From the NCBI GenBank assembly GCA_900544535.1, contig UQVH01000006.1, positions 1 through 64,000 on the forward strand: a DNA stretch of 64,000 bases, written 5' to 3'. A program made the translations under genes and the position numbers. The stretch comes from an uncultured Bacteroidales bacterium (GTDB lineage: Bacteria > Bacteroidota > Bacteroidia > Bacteroidales > Muribaculaceae). Positions 16,520-26,253 of the stretch are shown piece after piece (the stretch's first letter is position 1; every line of letters begins with the position of its first letter). The notes under the pieces were generated by a model. It worked only from the letters and a program-made list of their open reading frames with translations, had not been told where the DNA came from and searched no databases.

Positions 16520-18367
16520 ATGAATAAAATAAAAACAGGCATAATAGCCATGATCGCACTCGGAGCCGTAACGGCAGGACGCTTTTCTCTGTCGGCAGCC
16601 GACGGAGTGGAGATCAACCATCTCGGCGTCAACAACACCTTGGTGCGTGTAACCGGCGACGGACGCTACCTGATGCTTCCGGTTCAGGAGGCCAACGACG
16701 ACGCGCGCATCAACATCCTCGCCGACGGTAAGATCGCCGAGACGATCTACGTGCGTCTTGCAAAATCCAAAACAGACTATGCGGTCCCCTTCGACCTTTC
16801 GCCCTACAAAGGGAAAAATGTAATCCTTGACATAGTGACTCCCCAAGGGCGCAGTTCTGTCCGCGAGGCCAAAGAGGACGCCTGCTGGAAAGGAATCGCA
16901 CTCACCGATTCAGCCGACCTGACCGACAGGGAGACAAAATACCGTCCGCTCTTCCATTTCACTCCGCGCTACGGATGGATGAACGACCCGAACGGAATGT
17001 TCTACAAAGACGGAGTCTGGCATCTGTATTACCAATATAATCCCTACGGCTCAAAATGGCAGAACATGACCTGGGGACACGCCACCTCTACCGACCTCAT
17101 CAACTGGAAGCATGAGCCGATCGCCATCCGCCCTGACGGACTCGGCTCTATATTCAGCGGCAGCGGAGCGGTTGACCACGGCAACACGGCCGGATTCGGC
17201 AAGGATGCCGTAATCGCGCTCTACACATCGGCGGGAACAAGCCAGATGCAGAGTCTCGCTTACAGCACCGACAACGGGAAGACTTTCACCAAATATCCCG
17301 CAAACCCGATCCTCACTCTTGAAAGCGAGGCGCGCGATCCGAATATGTTCTACAACGCCGAGACCGGCGAATGGAATCTTGTGCTGGCTCATGCGCTCGA
17401 CCATGAGATGCTTTTCTTCACCTCACCCGATCTGAAATCATGGACGCTCCAAAGCAGCTTCGGCAAAGGAATCGGCGCCCAGGACGGTGTCTGGGAGTGT
17501 CCCGACCTCTTCCGGCTTCCTGTCGACGGAACCGATGAAAAGAAATGGGTATTGATCTGCAACATCAATCCCGGCGGCCCGTTCGGCGGATCGGCCATAC
17601 AATATTTTACCGGTGACTGGGACGGCAAGACTTTCACCGCCGACACTGCGGCAGACGGCTCGATCCCCACAAAATGGCTCGACTACGGGAAGGATAACTA
17701 CGCGCTCGTCAGCTGGAGCGACGCTCCCGACAATCGCCGCACGGCAATCGGCTGGATGAGCAACTGGCAATATGCAGCAGAAGTCCCCACCATGCAATAT
17801 CGCAGCGCCAACACTCTCCCGCGTGAAATCGGTCTCTTCCGCGGAGCCGACGGGCAGATCTACGCCTCCTCCGCGCCCTCGCCGGAAGTGATGGCGCTGA
17901 GAGACAAGCTCGTTGTCAACGCATCGAAAGTTTCCATAAAGAAAAACGCCCGCATCTACGCGCTGCCCGCTGTCAACGACGGAGTCTGTGAGATCATTGC
18001 CGATTTCGATGCGCAGAAAGCCGATTCGCTTGAATTTGTACTGTCGAACAAAGCCGGCGACCGCGTTGTGATGCGCTACAATCCCGCAGCCCGTACCTTC
18101 TCTCTCGACCGCAGGGAAAGCGGCATTGTCGATTTCAGCGAAAGTTTCCCGGCAGTGACCGTGGCGCCCACATTTGAGACAAACGGCAAAGTCTCTCTCA
18201 GAATTTTCATTGACAGGTCAAGCATCGAAATCTTCGGCAACGGAGGCCGCTTCGTGATGACCAACATCGTCTTCCCCAACGAGCCATACTGCACACTGTC
18301 CGTCAGCTCGGCAGGAGGCAACGCCCGGCTTAACAATCTGAAAATATATTCTATGAAAACAAAATAA
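16520..18367 (+). CDS. Exported GH32 fructan beta-fructosidase
   Basis: A 615-residue enzyme with a signal peptide (IIAMIALGAVTAGRFSLSAA) and an N-terminal beta-domain (about 30-140). The GH32 five-blade propeller follows, with nucleophile aspartate in GWMNDPNG (near 155), transition-state stabiliser ARDPN (near 270) and acid/base glutamate in WECPDLF (near 325). A C-terminal beta-sandwich ends the protein (RIFIDRSSIEIFGNGG). It hydrolyses beta-fructosyl bonds in inulin, levan or sucrose-type sugars. No lipobox is seen, so it is probably periplasmic and exo-acting on oligosaccharides imported by SusCD. First gene of a three-gene operon. Confidence 0.96.
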   Translation: MNKIKTGIIAMIALGAVTAGRFSLSAADGVEINHLGVNNTLVRVTGDGRYLMLPVQEANDDARINILADGKIAETIYVRLAKSKTDYAVPFDLSPYKGKNVILDIVTPQGRSSVREAKEDACWKGIALTDSADLTDRETKYRPLFHFTPRYGWMNDPNGMFYKDGVWHLYYQYNPYGSKWQNMTWGHATSTDLINWKHEPIAIRPDGLGSIFSGSGAVDHGNTAGFGKDAVIALYTSAGTSQMQSLAYSTDNGKTFTKYPANPILTLESEARDPNMFYNAETGEWNLVLAHALDHEMLFFTSPDLKSWTLQSSFGKGIGAQDGVWECPDLFRLPVDGTDEKKWVLICNINPGGPFGGSAIQYFTGDWDGKTFTADTAADGSIPTKWLDYGKDNYALVSWSDAPDNRRTAIGWMSNWQYAAEVPTMQYRSANTLPREIGLFRGADGQIYASSAPSPEVMALRDKLVVNASKVSIKKNARIYALPAVNDGVCEIIADFDAQKADSLEFVLSNKAGDRVVMRYNPAARTFSLDRRESGIVDFSESFPAVTVAPTFETNGKVSLRIFIDRSSIEIFGNGGRFVMTNIVFPNEPYCTLSVSSAGGNARLNNLKIYSMKTK

Positions 18368-18380
18368 CATCCTTAAAATC

Positions 18381-19559
18381 ATGCCACAGTCAATAGCAAC
18401 TGACCGAAAATCATTTCTGATGCAGATAATACCCGTGATGCTCTGCTTCTTCGCTATGGGTTTCGTCGACCTCGTCGGCACTGCGTCCAACTATGTACAG
18501 AAGGATCTCGGCCTCACCGACTCCCAGGCCAATCTGTTTCCCTCGCTTGTCTTCTTCTGGTTCCTGATATTCTCCGTCCCGACGGGGATGCTTATGAACA
18601 GGATCGGACGAAAGAAAACCGTGCTCATCAGCCTCGGCATCACCGCAGTCTCGCTGATCATCCCCGTAACCGGCGACGGCTACATGACAATGCTCCTGTC
18701 GTTCTCACTCCTCGGCATCGGCAACGCCGTGATGCAGACCTCGCTCAATCCGCTCGTGACCAACCTCATCAGCGGCGACAAACTGGCCTCAACCCTCACC
18801 TTCGGCCAATTTGTCAAAGCGATCGCCTCTTTCCTCGCACCTGTGCTCGCAGCATGGGGAGCCACTACCTACTGTCCCACCTTCGGGCTCGGATGGCGCG
18901 CGCTGTTCGTGATCTATGCCGTGGTCTGCCTCCTCTCCCTCTCCGTGCTTGGCGCCACTCCTATCGAAGAAGAGCGCCCCGACAAAACCTCAGGCGTCGG
19001 CGAATGTGTCAGACTGCTCGGCCGTCCCTTCATTCTTCTCTGCTTCATCGGAATCATGTGCCATGTGGGGATTGACGTTGGAACCAACACAACGGCCCCG
19101 AAAATCATCATGGAACGCCTGAGCCTCCCGCTTGAAGAGGCCGGCTTCGCAACGGGTGTCTACTTCATCTTCCGCACACTCGGCTGCTTCCTCGGCGCCT
19201 TTATCCTCCGGGCCATGTCACCGAGACTCTTCTTCGCGATCAGCGTCTGCATGATGCTTGCGGGCATGACGATTCTCTTTGTCTGCGGCACGCTCACTCC
19301 GCTCTACATCGGCATCGCCCTGATCGGTTTCGGCAACTCCAACATCTTCTCGGTTGTCTTCTCACAGGCACTCTTGGCTACTCCGTCAGAGAAAAACGAG
19401 GTTTCCGGTCTCATGATCATGGGGCTCTTCGGGGGCACCGTCTTCCCCCTCGCGATGGGATTCGCAGCCGACGCCGTCGGCCAGGCCGGAGCCATCGCAG
19501 TCATGACCGTCGGAGTGATCTATCTGCTCTACTATACATTGAAAATAAAAAACGTATAA
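18381..19559 (+). CDS. MFS sugar permease (fructose; FucP/GluP-like)
   Basis: A 392-residue inner-membrane protein with about 12 hydrophobic helices and the MFS loop motif NRIGRKKTVLIS. It resembles the FHS/FucP group of sugar:proton symporters used in Bacteroidetes PULs. Lying 13 bases after GH32 and 27 bases before fructokinase, it most likely imports free fructose from the periplasm. Sugar specificity is inferred from these neighbours. Confidence 0.92.
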   Translation: MPQSIATDRKSFLMQIIPVMLCFFAMGFVDLVGTASNYVQKDLGLTDSQANLFPSLVFFWFLIFSVPTGMLMNRIGRKKTVLISLGITAVSLIIPVTGDGYMTMLLSFSLLGIGNAVMQTSLNPLVTNLISGDKLASTLTFGQFVKAIASFLAPVLAAWGATTYCPTFGLGWRALFVIYAVVCLLSLSVLGATPIEEERPDKTSGVGECVRLLGRPFILLCFIGIMCHVGIDVGTNTTAPKIIMERLSLPLEEAGFATGVYFIFRTLGCFLGAFILRAMSPRLFFAISVCMMLAGMTILFVCGTLTPLYIGIALIGFGNSNIFSVVFSQALLATPSEKNEVSGLMIMGLFGGTVFPLAMGFAADAVGQAGAIAVMTVGVIYLLYYTLKIKNV

Positions 19560-19586
19560 CAAACCAAATAATCTTACCAAATCAAC

Positions 19587-20465
19587 ATGAATGACGTAGT
19601 TGTAGGAATGGGAGAAGCCTTATGGGACGTTCTTCCCGAAGGCAAAAAGATTGGCGGCGCGCCCGCCAACTTCGCCTACCATGTGTCGCAGTTCGGACTG
19701 TCAAGCTGCGTTGTCAGCGCAGTCGGCGATGACGCGCTCGGCAAGGAAATCGTCGAGAATTTCACCTCCAAAGGTCTGAACCAGCTTATCGCCGAGGTGC
19801 CCTATCCCACCGGCACCGTACAGGTGGAGATCGACCAGGCAGGAGTGCCGCAATATGAGATCAAGGAAAACGTTGCCTGGGACAATATACCTTACACCGA
19901 GGCTCTTGAAGATCTTGCAAAAAAGACAAAAGCTGTGTGCTTCGGCTCGCTCGCGCAGCGCAATGTCGTATCGCGCGAGACCATCAGCCGCTTTCTTGAC
20001 GCAATGCCCCGTCATGATGATTCGCTTGTCGTGTTCGACGTGAATCTCCGTCAGGGATTCTACAACAAGGAGATCCTCTGCAACTCAATGGAGCGCTGCA
20101 ATATACTCAAGATCAACGACGAGGAGCTGGTCACAGTCAGCCGCATGTTCGGCTACCCCGGCATCGACCTTCAGGACAAATGCTGGATTCTGCTCGGAAA
20201 ATACAATCTCAAGATGCTGATTCTCACCTGCGGAATCAACGGCAGCTACGTGTTCACTCCGGGCAATGTGTCGTTCCAGCCGACACCGACTGTCGAGGTC
20301 GCTGACACCGTCGGCGCGGGCGACAGCTTCACCGCCGCTTTCATCGCGTCGATTCTCCGTGGGCGCTCAGTGACCGAGGCTCACTCACGCGCCGTACAGA
20401 CCTCAGCCTATGTCTGTACAAAGAAGGGCGCCATGCCCGTCCTTCCCGACGAGCTGACAGCATAA
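19587..20465 (+). CDS. Fructokinase (PfkB family)
   Basis: A 292-residue cytoplasmic sugar kinase. The N-terminal PfkB pattern is GEALWDVLPEGKKIGGAPANFAYHVSQFG. The C-terminal ATP/catalytic signature is DTVGAGDSFTAAFIASIL, with the catalytic base aspartate near 245. It phosphorylates fructose to fructose 6-phosphate. It is the last gene of the GH32-permease-kinase operon and completes the route from fructan to glycolysis. A strong hairpin terminator follows. Confidence 0.94.
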   Translation: MNDVVVGMGEALWDVLPEGKKIGGAPANFAYHVSQFGLSSCVVSAVGDDALGKEIVENFTSKGLNQLIAEVPYPTGTVQVEIDQAGVPQYEIKENVAWDNIPYTEALEDLAKKTKAVCFGSLAQRNVVSRETISRFLDAMPRHDDSLVVFDVNLRQGFYNKEILCNSMERCNILKINDEELVTVSRMFGYPGIDLQDKCWILLGKYNLKMLILTCGINGSYVFTPGNVSFQPTPTVEVADTVGAGDSFTAAFIASILRGRSVTEAHSRAVQTSAYVCTKKGAMPVLPDELTA

Positions 20466-20498
20466 AACCGCACAATCGCCAACAATTTTACAACTCCG

Positions 20499-20541
20499 GA
20501 GGCTGTGTCGTAATTAAGGTCTACGGCGCAGCCTCTTATTA
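20499..20541 (+). terminator. Terminator after fructokinase
   Basis: GAGGCTGTGTCGTA (20499-20512) pairs with 20522-20535 through G-U wobbles across a short loop, followed by TTATTA. Confidence 0.7.
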
Positions 20542-20552
20542 AATTCCAAGTT

Positions 20553-21389
20553 TCAGCCAACTATCCACTGCGGGGTTTTGTAGGCGCTGAAATTTTCGGA
20601 CAGCACCGGCGCGAAGGGCGACGAAAGAGTGCGCGCTCCCGCCGGACAGATCTTGACACAGGCACAGCATTTTATACACTTTCCTGGATCGGCAGCATGG
20701 TTTTCAGGATTAATCGCCGCCGTGGGACACACAGCCACACATTCCCTGCAATCGCTGCACAGATCTTCATTCACTTCCGGCAAAATGCGCACCGGAGCTA
20801 CCTGCTGGCTCTCCATATATGATTTAACAAATGCCTTGAAATTGGCAACCGACTGTTCGGGCGACGGTTCGTCATGAAGTTTGCTGGCGTCGACCGCTTT
20901 CAGCATTCCATCTGCCAGACGGAGTCCAACTTCGCGCCCGAACGCAAACGCAGCATCCCAATCGGCCCCGTCGGGACGACCTACGGCTATCGGCGTCGCC
21001 GCCGTGGAATAGGAATGCTCGCCGACAAACGCCCCCGCGGCCACGGGCACGAATCCGAGACTTTCGGCAAACGCTGCCATGTCGCTGACCGCGTTCTCAA
21101 AGGCACGGTTGCCGTAGACGGCAATCACGATGCAGGGCGTGACATCGCCCTTTATATTTTTCATCCGCTCCTTTGCAATCGGCGCCATCTTGCCGCCGTA
21201 GACGGGAGCCACAATGACAGCAAAATCCGACCGCTCGACGCAAACCGTCATATCCTCCCAGCGGGTCACATCGCAAAGTTTCACACCGGGTTCCTTGGGC
21301 CATAAAGCGTTCCCGATTCCGGACACTATCGCCTCAGCCACTTTTGCCGAAGTTCCGGTTGGAGAAAAAACAATATTGTAAAGTTCCAT
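20553..21389 (-). CDS. EFR1-type flavodoxin/ferredoxin fusion protein
   Basis: A 278-residue protein. An N-terminal flavodoxin-like domain has the phosphate-loop motif FSPTGTSAKV. At the C terminus a bacterial-type ferredoxin domain carries two 4Fe-4S motifs (CSDCRECVAVCP and CIKCCACVKICP). This matches the EFR1 family of anaerobes. It is likely a cytoplasmic electron carrier or quinone/iron-related reductase; partners are unknown. Upstream TATCTTTG on the minus strand (21450-21443) is a good promoter. Confidence 0.9.
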   Translation of the reverse strand: MELYNIVFSPTGTSAKVAEAIVSGIGNALWPKEPGVKLCDVTRWEDMTVCVERSDFAVIVAPVYGGKMAPIAKERMKNIKGDVTPCIVIAVYGNRAFENAVSDMAAFAESLGFVPVAAGAFVGEHSYSTAATPIAVGRPDGADWDAAFAFGREVGLRLADGMLKAVDASKLHDEPSPEQSVANFKAFVKSYMESQQVAPVRILPEVNEDLCSDCRECVAVCPTAAINPENHAADPGKCIKCCACVKICPAGARTLSSPFAPVLSENFSAYKTPQWIVG

Positions 21390-21442
21390 TTTTACTGTTT
21401 TGTGTCTTTGAAATGTTGATAATGACCGATTGGCCGTGATTG

Positions 21443-21450
21443 CAAAGATA
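21443..21450 (-). promoter_or_regulatory. Promoter -7 box of the EFR1 gene
   Basis: The minus strand reads TATCTTTG, a full TAnnTTTG match, about 54 bases upstream of the start codon. Confidence 0.55.
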
Positions 21451-21462
21451 GCGATTTTTCAT

Positions 21463-21500
21463 GAAAAAACGTCCGCCATGATTCACATCTTAGCGGACGC
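21463..21500 (-). terminator. Terminator of the efflux operon
   Basis: CGTCCGC (21470-21476) pairs with GCGGACG (21493-21499). The flanking GAAAAAA gives a T-run on the minus strand, about 110 bases past the permease stop. Confidence 0.6.
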
Positions 21501-21612
21501 CCCTGTTAAACACTTAACATCTTTTCTGCTTATAAACTAATCTTCTAATGGATATTAATATAATATGTATATGATGAAAATATGAGAAACGAATTTTGAT
21601 ATTTCAGATCTG

Positions 21613-22836
21613 CTATTCATATCTGATAGCCTCGATCGGATCAAGATTGGAGGCCTTTTTCGCCGGATACCATCCGAAGAAAACTCCGGTGACGGTGCAG
21701 ACCGCAAACGACAGCGCGACGGAATACATCTGTATGTATACAGGCCAATGAGCGATCACAGTAACAAGCCATGAAGCAAGCACCCCGACAATGATACCAA
21801 TGATCCCGCCCGTGACACTGATGATCACAGCCTCGATCAGAAACTGCGACAGGATGTCAATGCCGCGGGCACCGATCGACATTCGCAGACCGATCTCGCG
21901 AGTGCGCTCCGTAACGGAGACATACATGATATTCATGATTCCGATACCTCCGACAAGAAGCGAGATTCCGGCGATGCAGGCAAGCAGAACGGTCATCATG
22001 TCGCTGGTCGAGTTCATCATCTCGCTCAGCTCCTGCTGCGAACGGATCTGGAAGTCATCATCGTCGGTGTCCTTGAGCTTATGACGCGAGCGAAGCATCT
22101 CTGTGATGGATTCGATGGTCTGCTCGGTCTCGTCTTCGTTGACGGCGCTTGCGAAAATGCCCTGGATATAGTCGATTGCAAGGACGCGCTTCATAACGGT
22201 GGTGTAAGGAGCGAGCACCACATCATCCTGATCCTGACCCATTGAGTTGGTGCCCTTTGACTCCAATACACCTATTACCGTCATCGGGATCTTACCGAAA
22301 CGCACAACGCGCCCTATCGGGTCCTCCCCGCCGGGGAAGAGGTTGTCAACCACCGTTTTGCCGAGGATACACACTTTTGCAGCCGACTTGACATCCTGCT
22401 CGGTGAACATGGCCCCGTCCTTGACCTTGAGCTTGCGTATCTCCAGATAGTCGGGAGTGATACCGTACATGGTCGAGGGATAGTTGTTGTTGCCGTTGAC
22501 AAACTGGCCGCCGGAATTGACCGAGGGAGAGATCGCTGCAATGCCCGGAAGAGTCTCCAGCGCCTCATAGTCAGCCACCTCAAGAGTCTGCATGTCGTCG
22601 GCACTCTGCCGGACACCTCCGCGCTGCATGTTGCCGGGATGAATCATGATCATATTGGAACCCATCTCGGAAATCTGAGCCTTGATGCTGTTTTTCGAAC
22701 CCTGTCCGATCGCAAGCATGGTGATGACCGAGGCAACACCGATGATGATGCCGAGCATGGTCAGAAAGCACCTGAGCTTATTGTTGTTCAGGGCTTTGAG
22801 TGCTATTTTCAGGAGATTGCTTAGATTCATTGTCAA
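21613..22836 (-). CDS. MacB-like ABC transporter permease
   Basis: A 407-residue membrane protein. An N-terminal transmembrane helix (FLTMLGIIIGVASVITMLAIG) is followed by a MacB_PCD periplasmic domain of about 220 residues and a C-terminal FtsX domain with three helices, including GIGIMNIMYVSVTERTREIGLRMSIGA. It is a half-permease of the MacB type with the ATPase on a separate chain. Its start overlaps the ATPase stop by 4 bases, so the two are translationally coupled. It probably pumps a small molecule or peptide through the TolC-like channel encoded upstream. Confidence 0.95.
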   Translation of the reverse strand: MTMNLSNLLKIALKALNNNKLRCFLTMLGIIIGVASVITMLAIGQGSKNSIKAQISEMGSNMIMIHPGNMQRGGVRQSADDMQTLEVADYEALETLPGIAAISPSVNSGGQFVNGNNNYPSTMYGITPDYLEIRKLKVKDGAMFTEQDVKSAAKVCILGKTVVDNLFPGGEDPIGRVVRFGKIPMTVIGVLESKGTNSMGQDQDDVVLAPYTTVMKRVLAIDYIQGIFASAVNEDETEQTIESITEMLRSRHKLKDTDDDDFQIRSQQELSEMMNSTSDMMTVLLACIAGISLLVGGIGIMNIMYVSVTERTREIGLRMSIGARGIDILSQFLIEAVIISVTGGIIGIIVGVLASWLVTVIAHWPVYIQMYSVALSFAVCTVTGVFFGWYPAKKASNLDPIEAIRYE

Positions 22837-23582
22837 TCGTTGTCTTTAGGGAGGGCCTCGTAGGCCTCGCGTGCGGATTTCGGGAATGGGTTGAGGGTGT
22901 CGGACACAATCTTGCCGTCGCGGAGGAAGATGTTTCTCGACGAATATTCGGCGAGTTCGGGATTGTGGGTCACGAATATGATGGTGCGTCCGCGGGCATG
23001 AAGTTCCTGAAAGAGAGTCAGAATGCTGAACGAGGTGCGCGTGTCGAGATTACCGGTGGCTTCGTCAGCAAGGATGATCACCGGATCATTGACCAGCGCG
23101 CGGGCTATGGCCACACGCTGCTGCTGACCGCCGGACATCTGATTGCTCTTGTGATAGAGCCTTTCGTGCAGACCCACCGCCTCAAGTGCCCTGACGGCCT
23201 TTTCGCGGCGCTCCTTGGCCGAGACAGACGAGTTGTAGAGCAGCGGAAGCTCCACGTTCTCGATCGCAGTCGTTTTCGGCAGAAGGTTATAGTTCTGGAA
23301 AACGAAGCCGATCTTGCGGTTGCGTGTAACGGCCCTCTGGTTCTTGCTCATCGACTGTACGGAGGTGCCGTCCAGGACATATTCTCCTGAGGTCGGGGTG
23401 TCAAGGGCGCCGAGAAGATTGAGCAGAGTGGATTTTCCGGAACCGGAAGTACCCATGATGGTCACAAACTCACCTTCGCGGATCGTGAACGAGACACCGC
23501 GCAGGGCCTTCACCTTCTCGCCTCCGACCATGAACTCACGCCGCAATTTCTCCACACGGATGATTTCTTTGTTTTCTGACAT
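22833..23582 (-). CDS. MacB-type ABC transporter ATP-binding protein
   Basis: A 249-residue ATPase with Walker A GTSGSGKSTLLN, signature MSGGQQQRVAIARAL, Walker B VIILADEATGNLD and switch histidine in FVTHNPE. It is of the LolD/MacB class. It energises the adjacent permease. Third gene of the tolC-macA-ATPase-permease operon, 26 bases after the fusion protein. Confidence 0.96.
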   Translation of the reverse strand: MSENKEIIRVEKLRREFMVGGEKVKALRGVSFTIREGEFVTIMGTSGSGKSTLLNLLGALDTPTSGEYVLDGTSVQSMSKNQRAVTRNRKIGFVFQNYNLLPKTTAIENVELPLLYNSSVSAKERREKAVRALEAVGLHERLYHKSNQMSGGQQQRVAIARALVNDPVIILADEATGNLDTRTSFSILTLFQELHARGRTIIFVTHNPELAEYSSRNIFLRDGKIVSDTLNPFPKSAREAYEALPKDND

Positions 23583-23608
23583 GGCGATGAATACAAAGAG
23601 GTTTGATT

Positions 23609-24781
23609 TTATTTCTTATTCTTGCGGCCCGGCGGCTGAGGGGCAAACGGGCTTTTCTGAGCTGTCGGCTCGGCCGAAGGAGCGGCGGTTTCATCATAAC
23701 CCGTAGCCACAACGGCTCCTGCCTGAAGCCCTCCGGAAATCACGGTCTTCATGCCGTTGCCTGTTCCGAAAGTGACAATCTTGTTGACCAGCGAGTTCCC
23801 TTCGACAACCCACAGCGATTTCTGACCGGGCGCCAGATCCTTTTTATCGACAGCGGCCTGCGGCTGAGGCAGATTCTTCACATCGGGATAGTCCTGAGGC
23901 TCAAAGGTAAATACTGTGTTCGGGAGCAAGAGCACGTTTTCCTCGCTCATCACATAGATCGTAAGATTGGCTGTCAGACCTGGGATCAGTTTATGATCAG
24001 GATTCGGGGCGGCGACCACCACTTCATAGGTGACCACGTTGCTTTCGGTCGTCGGGTTGAGACGCACCTGAGTCACCTTGCCCTCGAAAAGATCGTCGGG
24101 ATAGGCATCGACCGAGAATGTCACCTTCTGCCCGACCTTTACCTGACCTATGTCGGCTTCATCGACATTGCCGATGACCTGCATATTGTCAAGGTCGGCG
24201 ATCGTATAGAGGTTGGCAACGTTCATGTTGGAAACGACTGTCTGTCCGACCTCCACCTCGCGGGAGATGACAATGCCGTCGATCGGAGAGTAGATTTCGG
24301 CATAGTTCAGGTTTTTGGCAGCACGTACCTTGTCGGCCTGAGCCTTGTCGTAGGATGCTTTGGAGACCTGATAGTCTTTCAGAGTGGTCTGATATTCATA
24401 GTCACTTATCAGCTGCTTGTCATGGAGGGCCTTGTCGCGCTCGTAGTTGGTACGGTTGTACTCATAGGTCAGACGTGCGGACTCAACATTGGCCTCGGCA
24501 CTGCGCAGATCGCTCTGGAGCATCGTTTTCTCAATTTCCGCGATCAGATCACCTTTCTTGACAATTGTGTTGTAGTCCGCATAGAGCTTGTCGATGATGC
24601 CGGTCACCTGTGTGCCGACATCGACCTGAGTCACAGACTCGATTGTTCCGGTGGCGGTGACGGTCTCGGTCAGTTCCCCGACCTGCGCCTCGACCGTTTC
24701 CAACGAGACCTTCTTTTCTTTTGTGCAGGCCCCTGCGAGAAGAGCGGCCGAGATAAGAAGCAATGGTTTCAGCAGTTTCAT
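23609..24781 (-). CDS. MacA/HlyD-like periplasmic adaptor lipoprotein
   Basis: A 390-residue membrane fusion protein with lipobox LAGACT, a barrel-sandwich/lipoyl half (TVTATGTIESVTQVDVGTQVTG), a coiled-coil hairpin (about 80-160), the second lipoyl half (AEIYSPIDGIVISREVEVGQ) and a beta-barrel. The last 30 residues are proline- and lysine-rich. It links the ABC permease to the outer-membrane channel. It lies 48 bases after the TolC-like gene. Confidence 0.95.
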   Translation of the reverse strand: MKLLKPLLLISAALLAGACTKEKKVSLETVEAQVGELTETVTATGTIESVTQVDVGTQVTGIIDKLYADYNTIVKKGDLIAEIEKTMLQSDLRSAEANVESARLTYEYNRTNYERDKALHDKQLISDYEYQTTLKDYQVSKASYDKAQADKVRAAKNLNYAEIYSPIDGIVISREVEVGQTVVSNMNVANLYTIADLDNMQVIGNVDEADIGQVKVGQKVTFSVDAYPDDLFEGKVTQVRLNPTTESNVVTYEVVVAAPNPDHKLIPGLTANLTIYVMSEENVLLLPNTVFTFEPQDYPDVKNLPQPQAAVDKKDLAPGQKSLWVVEGNSLVNKIVTFGTGNGMKTVISGGLQAGAVVATGYDETAAPSAEPTAQKSPFAPQPPGRKNKK

Positions 24782-24829
24782 AAATAAATATATACTGAGT
24801 GTTTTGAATTATCCGAATTTGCACGTCCG

Positions 24830-26134
24830 TCAGTTCAGCGTGACGGTTGCCGTGCGATAGAATTCGATCATCTTCCGGCCCAACAGAGCCATGTATTTGG
24901 TCTGGAGAAGCGTGTGGCGAGCCTCGACAAGATCGTTGTGGGCAGTCATCAGTTCGATCGGATTGACCAGACCGAGGGTGAACTGTTCGTTTGTCAGTTC
25001 ATTGGTGAGTTCGGCCGATTTCAGCTGTTGCTCGGCAGCCGTATAGCGCGACTGGGCAGAGCGGGTGTCAATGTACCAGTTTTCAACCGACTGTGCAAGC
25101 TCTGTATAGCGCTGGTCTATGTCAAGCTGGGTGTCGAGCATCTGTACTTTCGAGCGGGCTTCGGCCATGCGGGTTTTCTTGTTGTCGAGGATAGGCACCG
25201 AAAGCGTCAGTCCGATGGCTTCATTGAAACTGTGTTTGATCGAAGTGCCGAATGCAGGGCCGGGAGTGTTGTAGCCTGTCCCGATGCCTCCGTTCAATGA
25301 AATTTTAGGTTTCGAACCGGCCGAGGCTATCGCAAGATCAAGCTTCGAACCTTCCTTTTCAAGTTCAAGTCCCTGAAGGCGCAGGTCGGTATTGAGAGCG
25401 AGACGGTAGCTTTCGTCAATCGGCGGAAGCGCGGCAAGTATCTGAGCGGCTGTCCACTCGACATTCTCAAGCTCAATATCGCTGTCGATTCCGAGTTCGA
25501 GCAGCTTTTTCAGTTCCATGCGCCGGGTGTCGTAGAGACCGCGGGCATTGACAAGCGAGTAACGGTCCTGCTCTAACTGCGACTGAAGCTGGGCATAGTC
25601 CACACGCGATATGCGTCCGGCCTCCATGAGCTGCCGTGCACGGTCGGCCTGGGCTTCGCTGAGGCTGACGGCCTCTTCATAGATACCGATCGACTCGCGG
25701 GCATAGAGGATGTTGATGTAGACCTGAAGAAGATCCGTCTCAAGAGTGCGCATGACATCGCCGGTGTTCAGCGCCGCGATCTCGGTCTGGAGTCTGTTGC
25801 GCTTGATAGTATTCTCACGCTGTCCTCCGTTGTAGACGGTCCAGCCGGCATTGAGACCATAGGAACTGCTGTAAGAGTTCTTATGATTCTCTCCCCAGGG
25901 ATAGTTGGAGAATCCGTGCGACGTGGCGAAGTCGAGTGTAGGCTGCCACTGGGCCTTTGCCTCTTCAAGATCATAGGCCGCCGTCTGTTCGCTTAGGCGC
26001 GATTTCTGAAGTGTGATGTTATGCTCGCGGGCATAGTCCACACAATCTCTGTATGACCACGTTGTCTCGGCCTGGATCTCTGCGCTGCAAAATGCGGCAG
26101 GAAGTATTGCGAATGTCAGTAAGCGGAACTTCAT
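24830..26134 (-). CDS. TolC-family outer-membrane efflux protein
   Basis: A 434-residue protein with a signal peptide (LLTFAILPAAFCSAEIQA) and two internally related OEP halves rich in long helices. The first starts WSYRDCVDYAREHNITLQ, and the second contains LVNPIELMTAHNDLVEARHTLLQTKYMALLG. It forms the trimeric exit duct for the MacAB-like pump. It is the first gene of the operon, separated from the LytTR gene by a terminator, so it has its own promoter. Confidence 0.94.
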   Translation of the reverse strand: MKFRLLTFAILPAAFCSAEIQAETTWSYRDCVDYAREHNITLQKSRLSEQTAAYDLEEAKAQWQPTLDFATSHGFSNYPWGENHKNSYSSSYGLNAGWTVYNGGQRENTIKRNRLQTEIAALNTGDVMRTLETDLLQVYINILYARESIGIYEEAVSLSEAQADRARQLMEAGRISRVDYAQLQSQLEQDRYSLVNARGLYDTRRMELKKLLELGIDSDIELENVEWTAAQILAALPPIDESYRLALNTDLRLQGLELEKEGSKLDLAIASAGSKPKISLNGGIGTGYNTPGPAFGTSIKHSFNEAIGLTLSVPILDNKKTRMAEARSKVQMLDTQLDIDQRYTELAQSVENWYIDTRSAQSRYTAAEQQLKSAELTNELTNEQFTLGLVNPIELMTAHNDLVEARHTLLQTKYMALLGRKMIEFYRTATVTLN

Positions 26135-26170
26135 AAATACTTTGCATTATCATTTTGTAGCGCAATATTA

Positions 26171-26215
26171 CAAAATAAAACAGGCGACGGCCAAATTAAT
26201 TCAACCAATCGCCTG
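26171..26215 (-). terminator. Terminator after the LytTR regulator
   Basis: CAGGCGA (26181-26187) pairs with TCGCCTG (26209-26215). The adjoining AAAATAAAA gives a T-rich tail on the minus strand. It separates the regulators from the efflux operon. Confidence 0.55.
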
Positions 26216-26253
26216 AAATGTCCGATGAACCGGCATGGTCCGAACCGCACGGG

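Noticed and set aside
23603..24787. 394-residue plus-strand frame opposite the adaptor protein
   Set aside because: It covers almost exactly the same span as the MacA-like gene, which has a lipobox and known domains.
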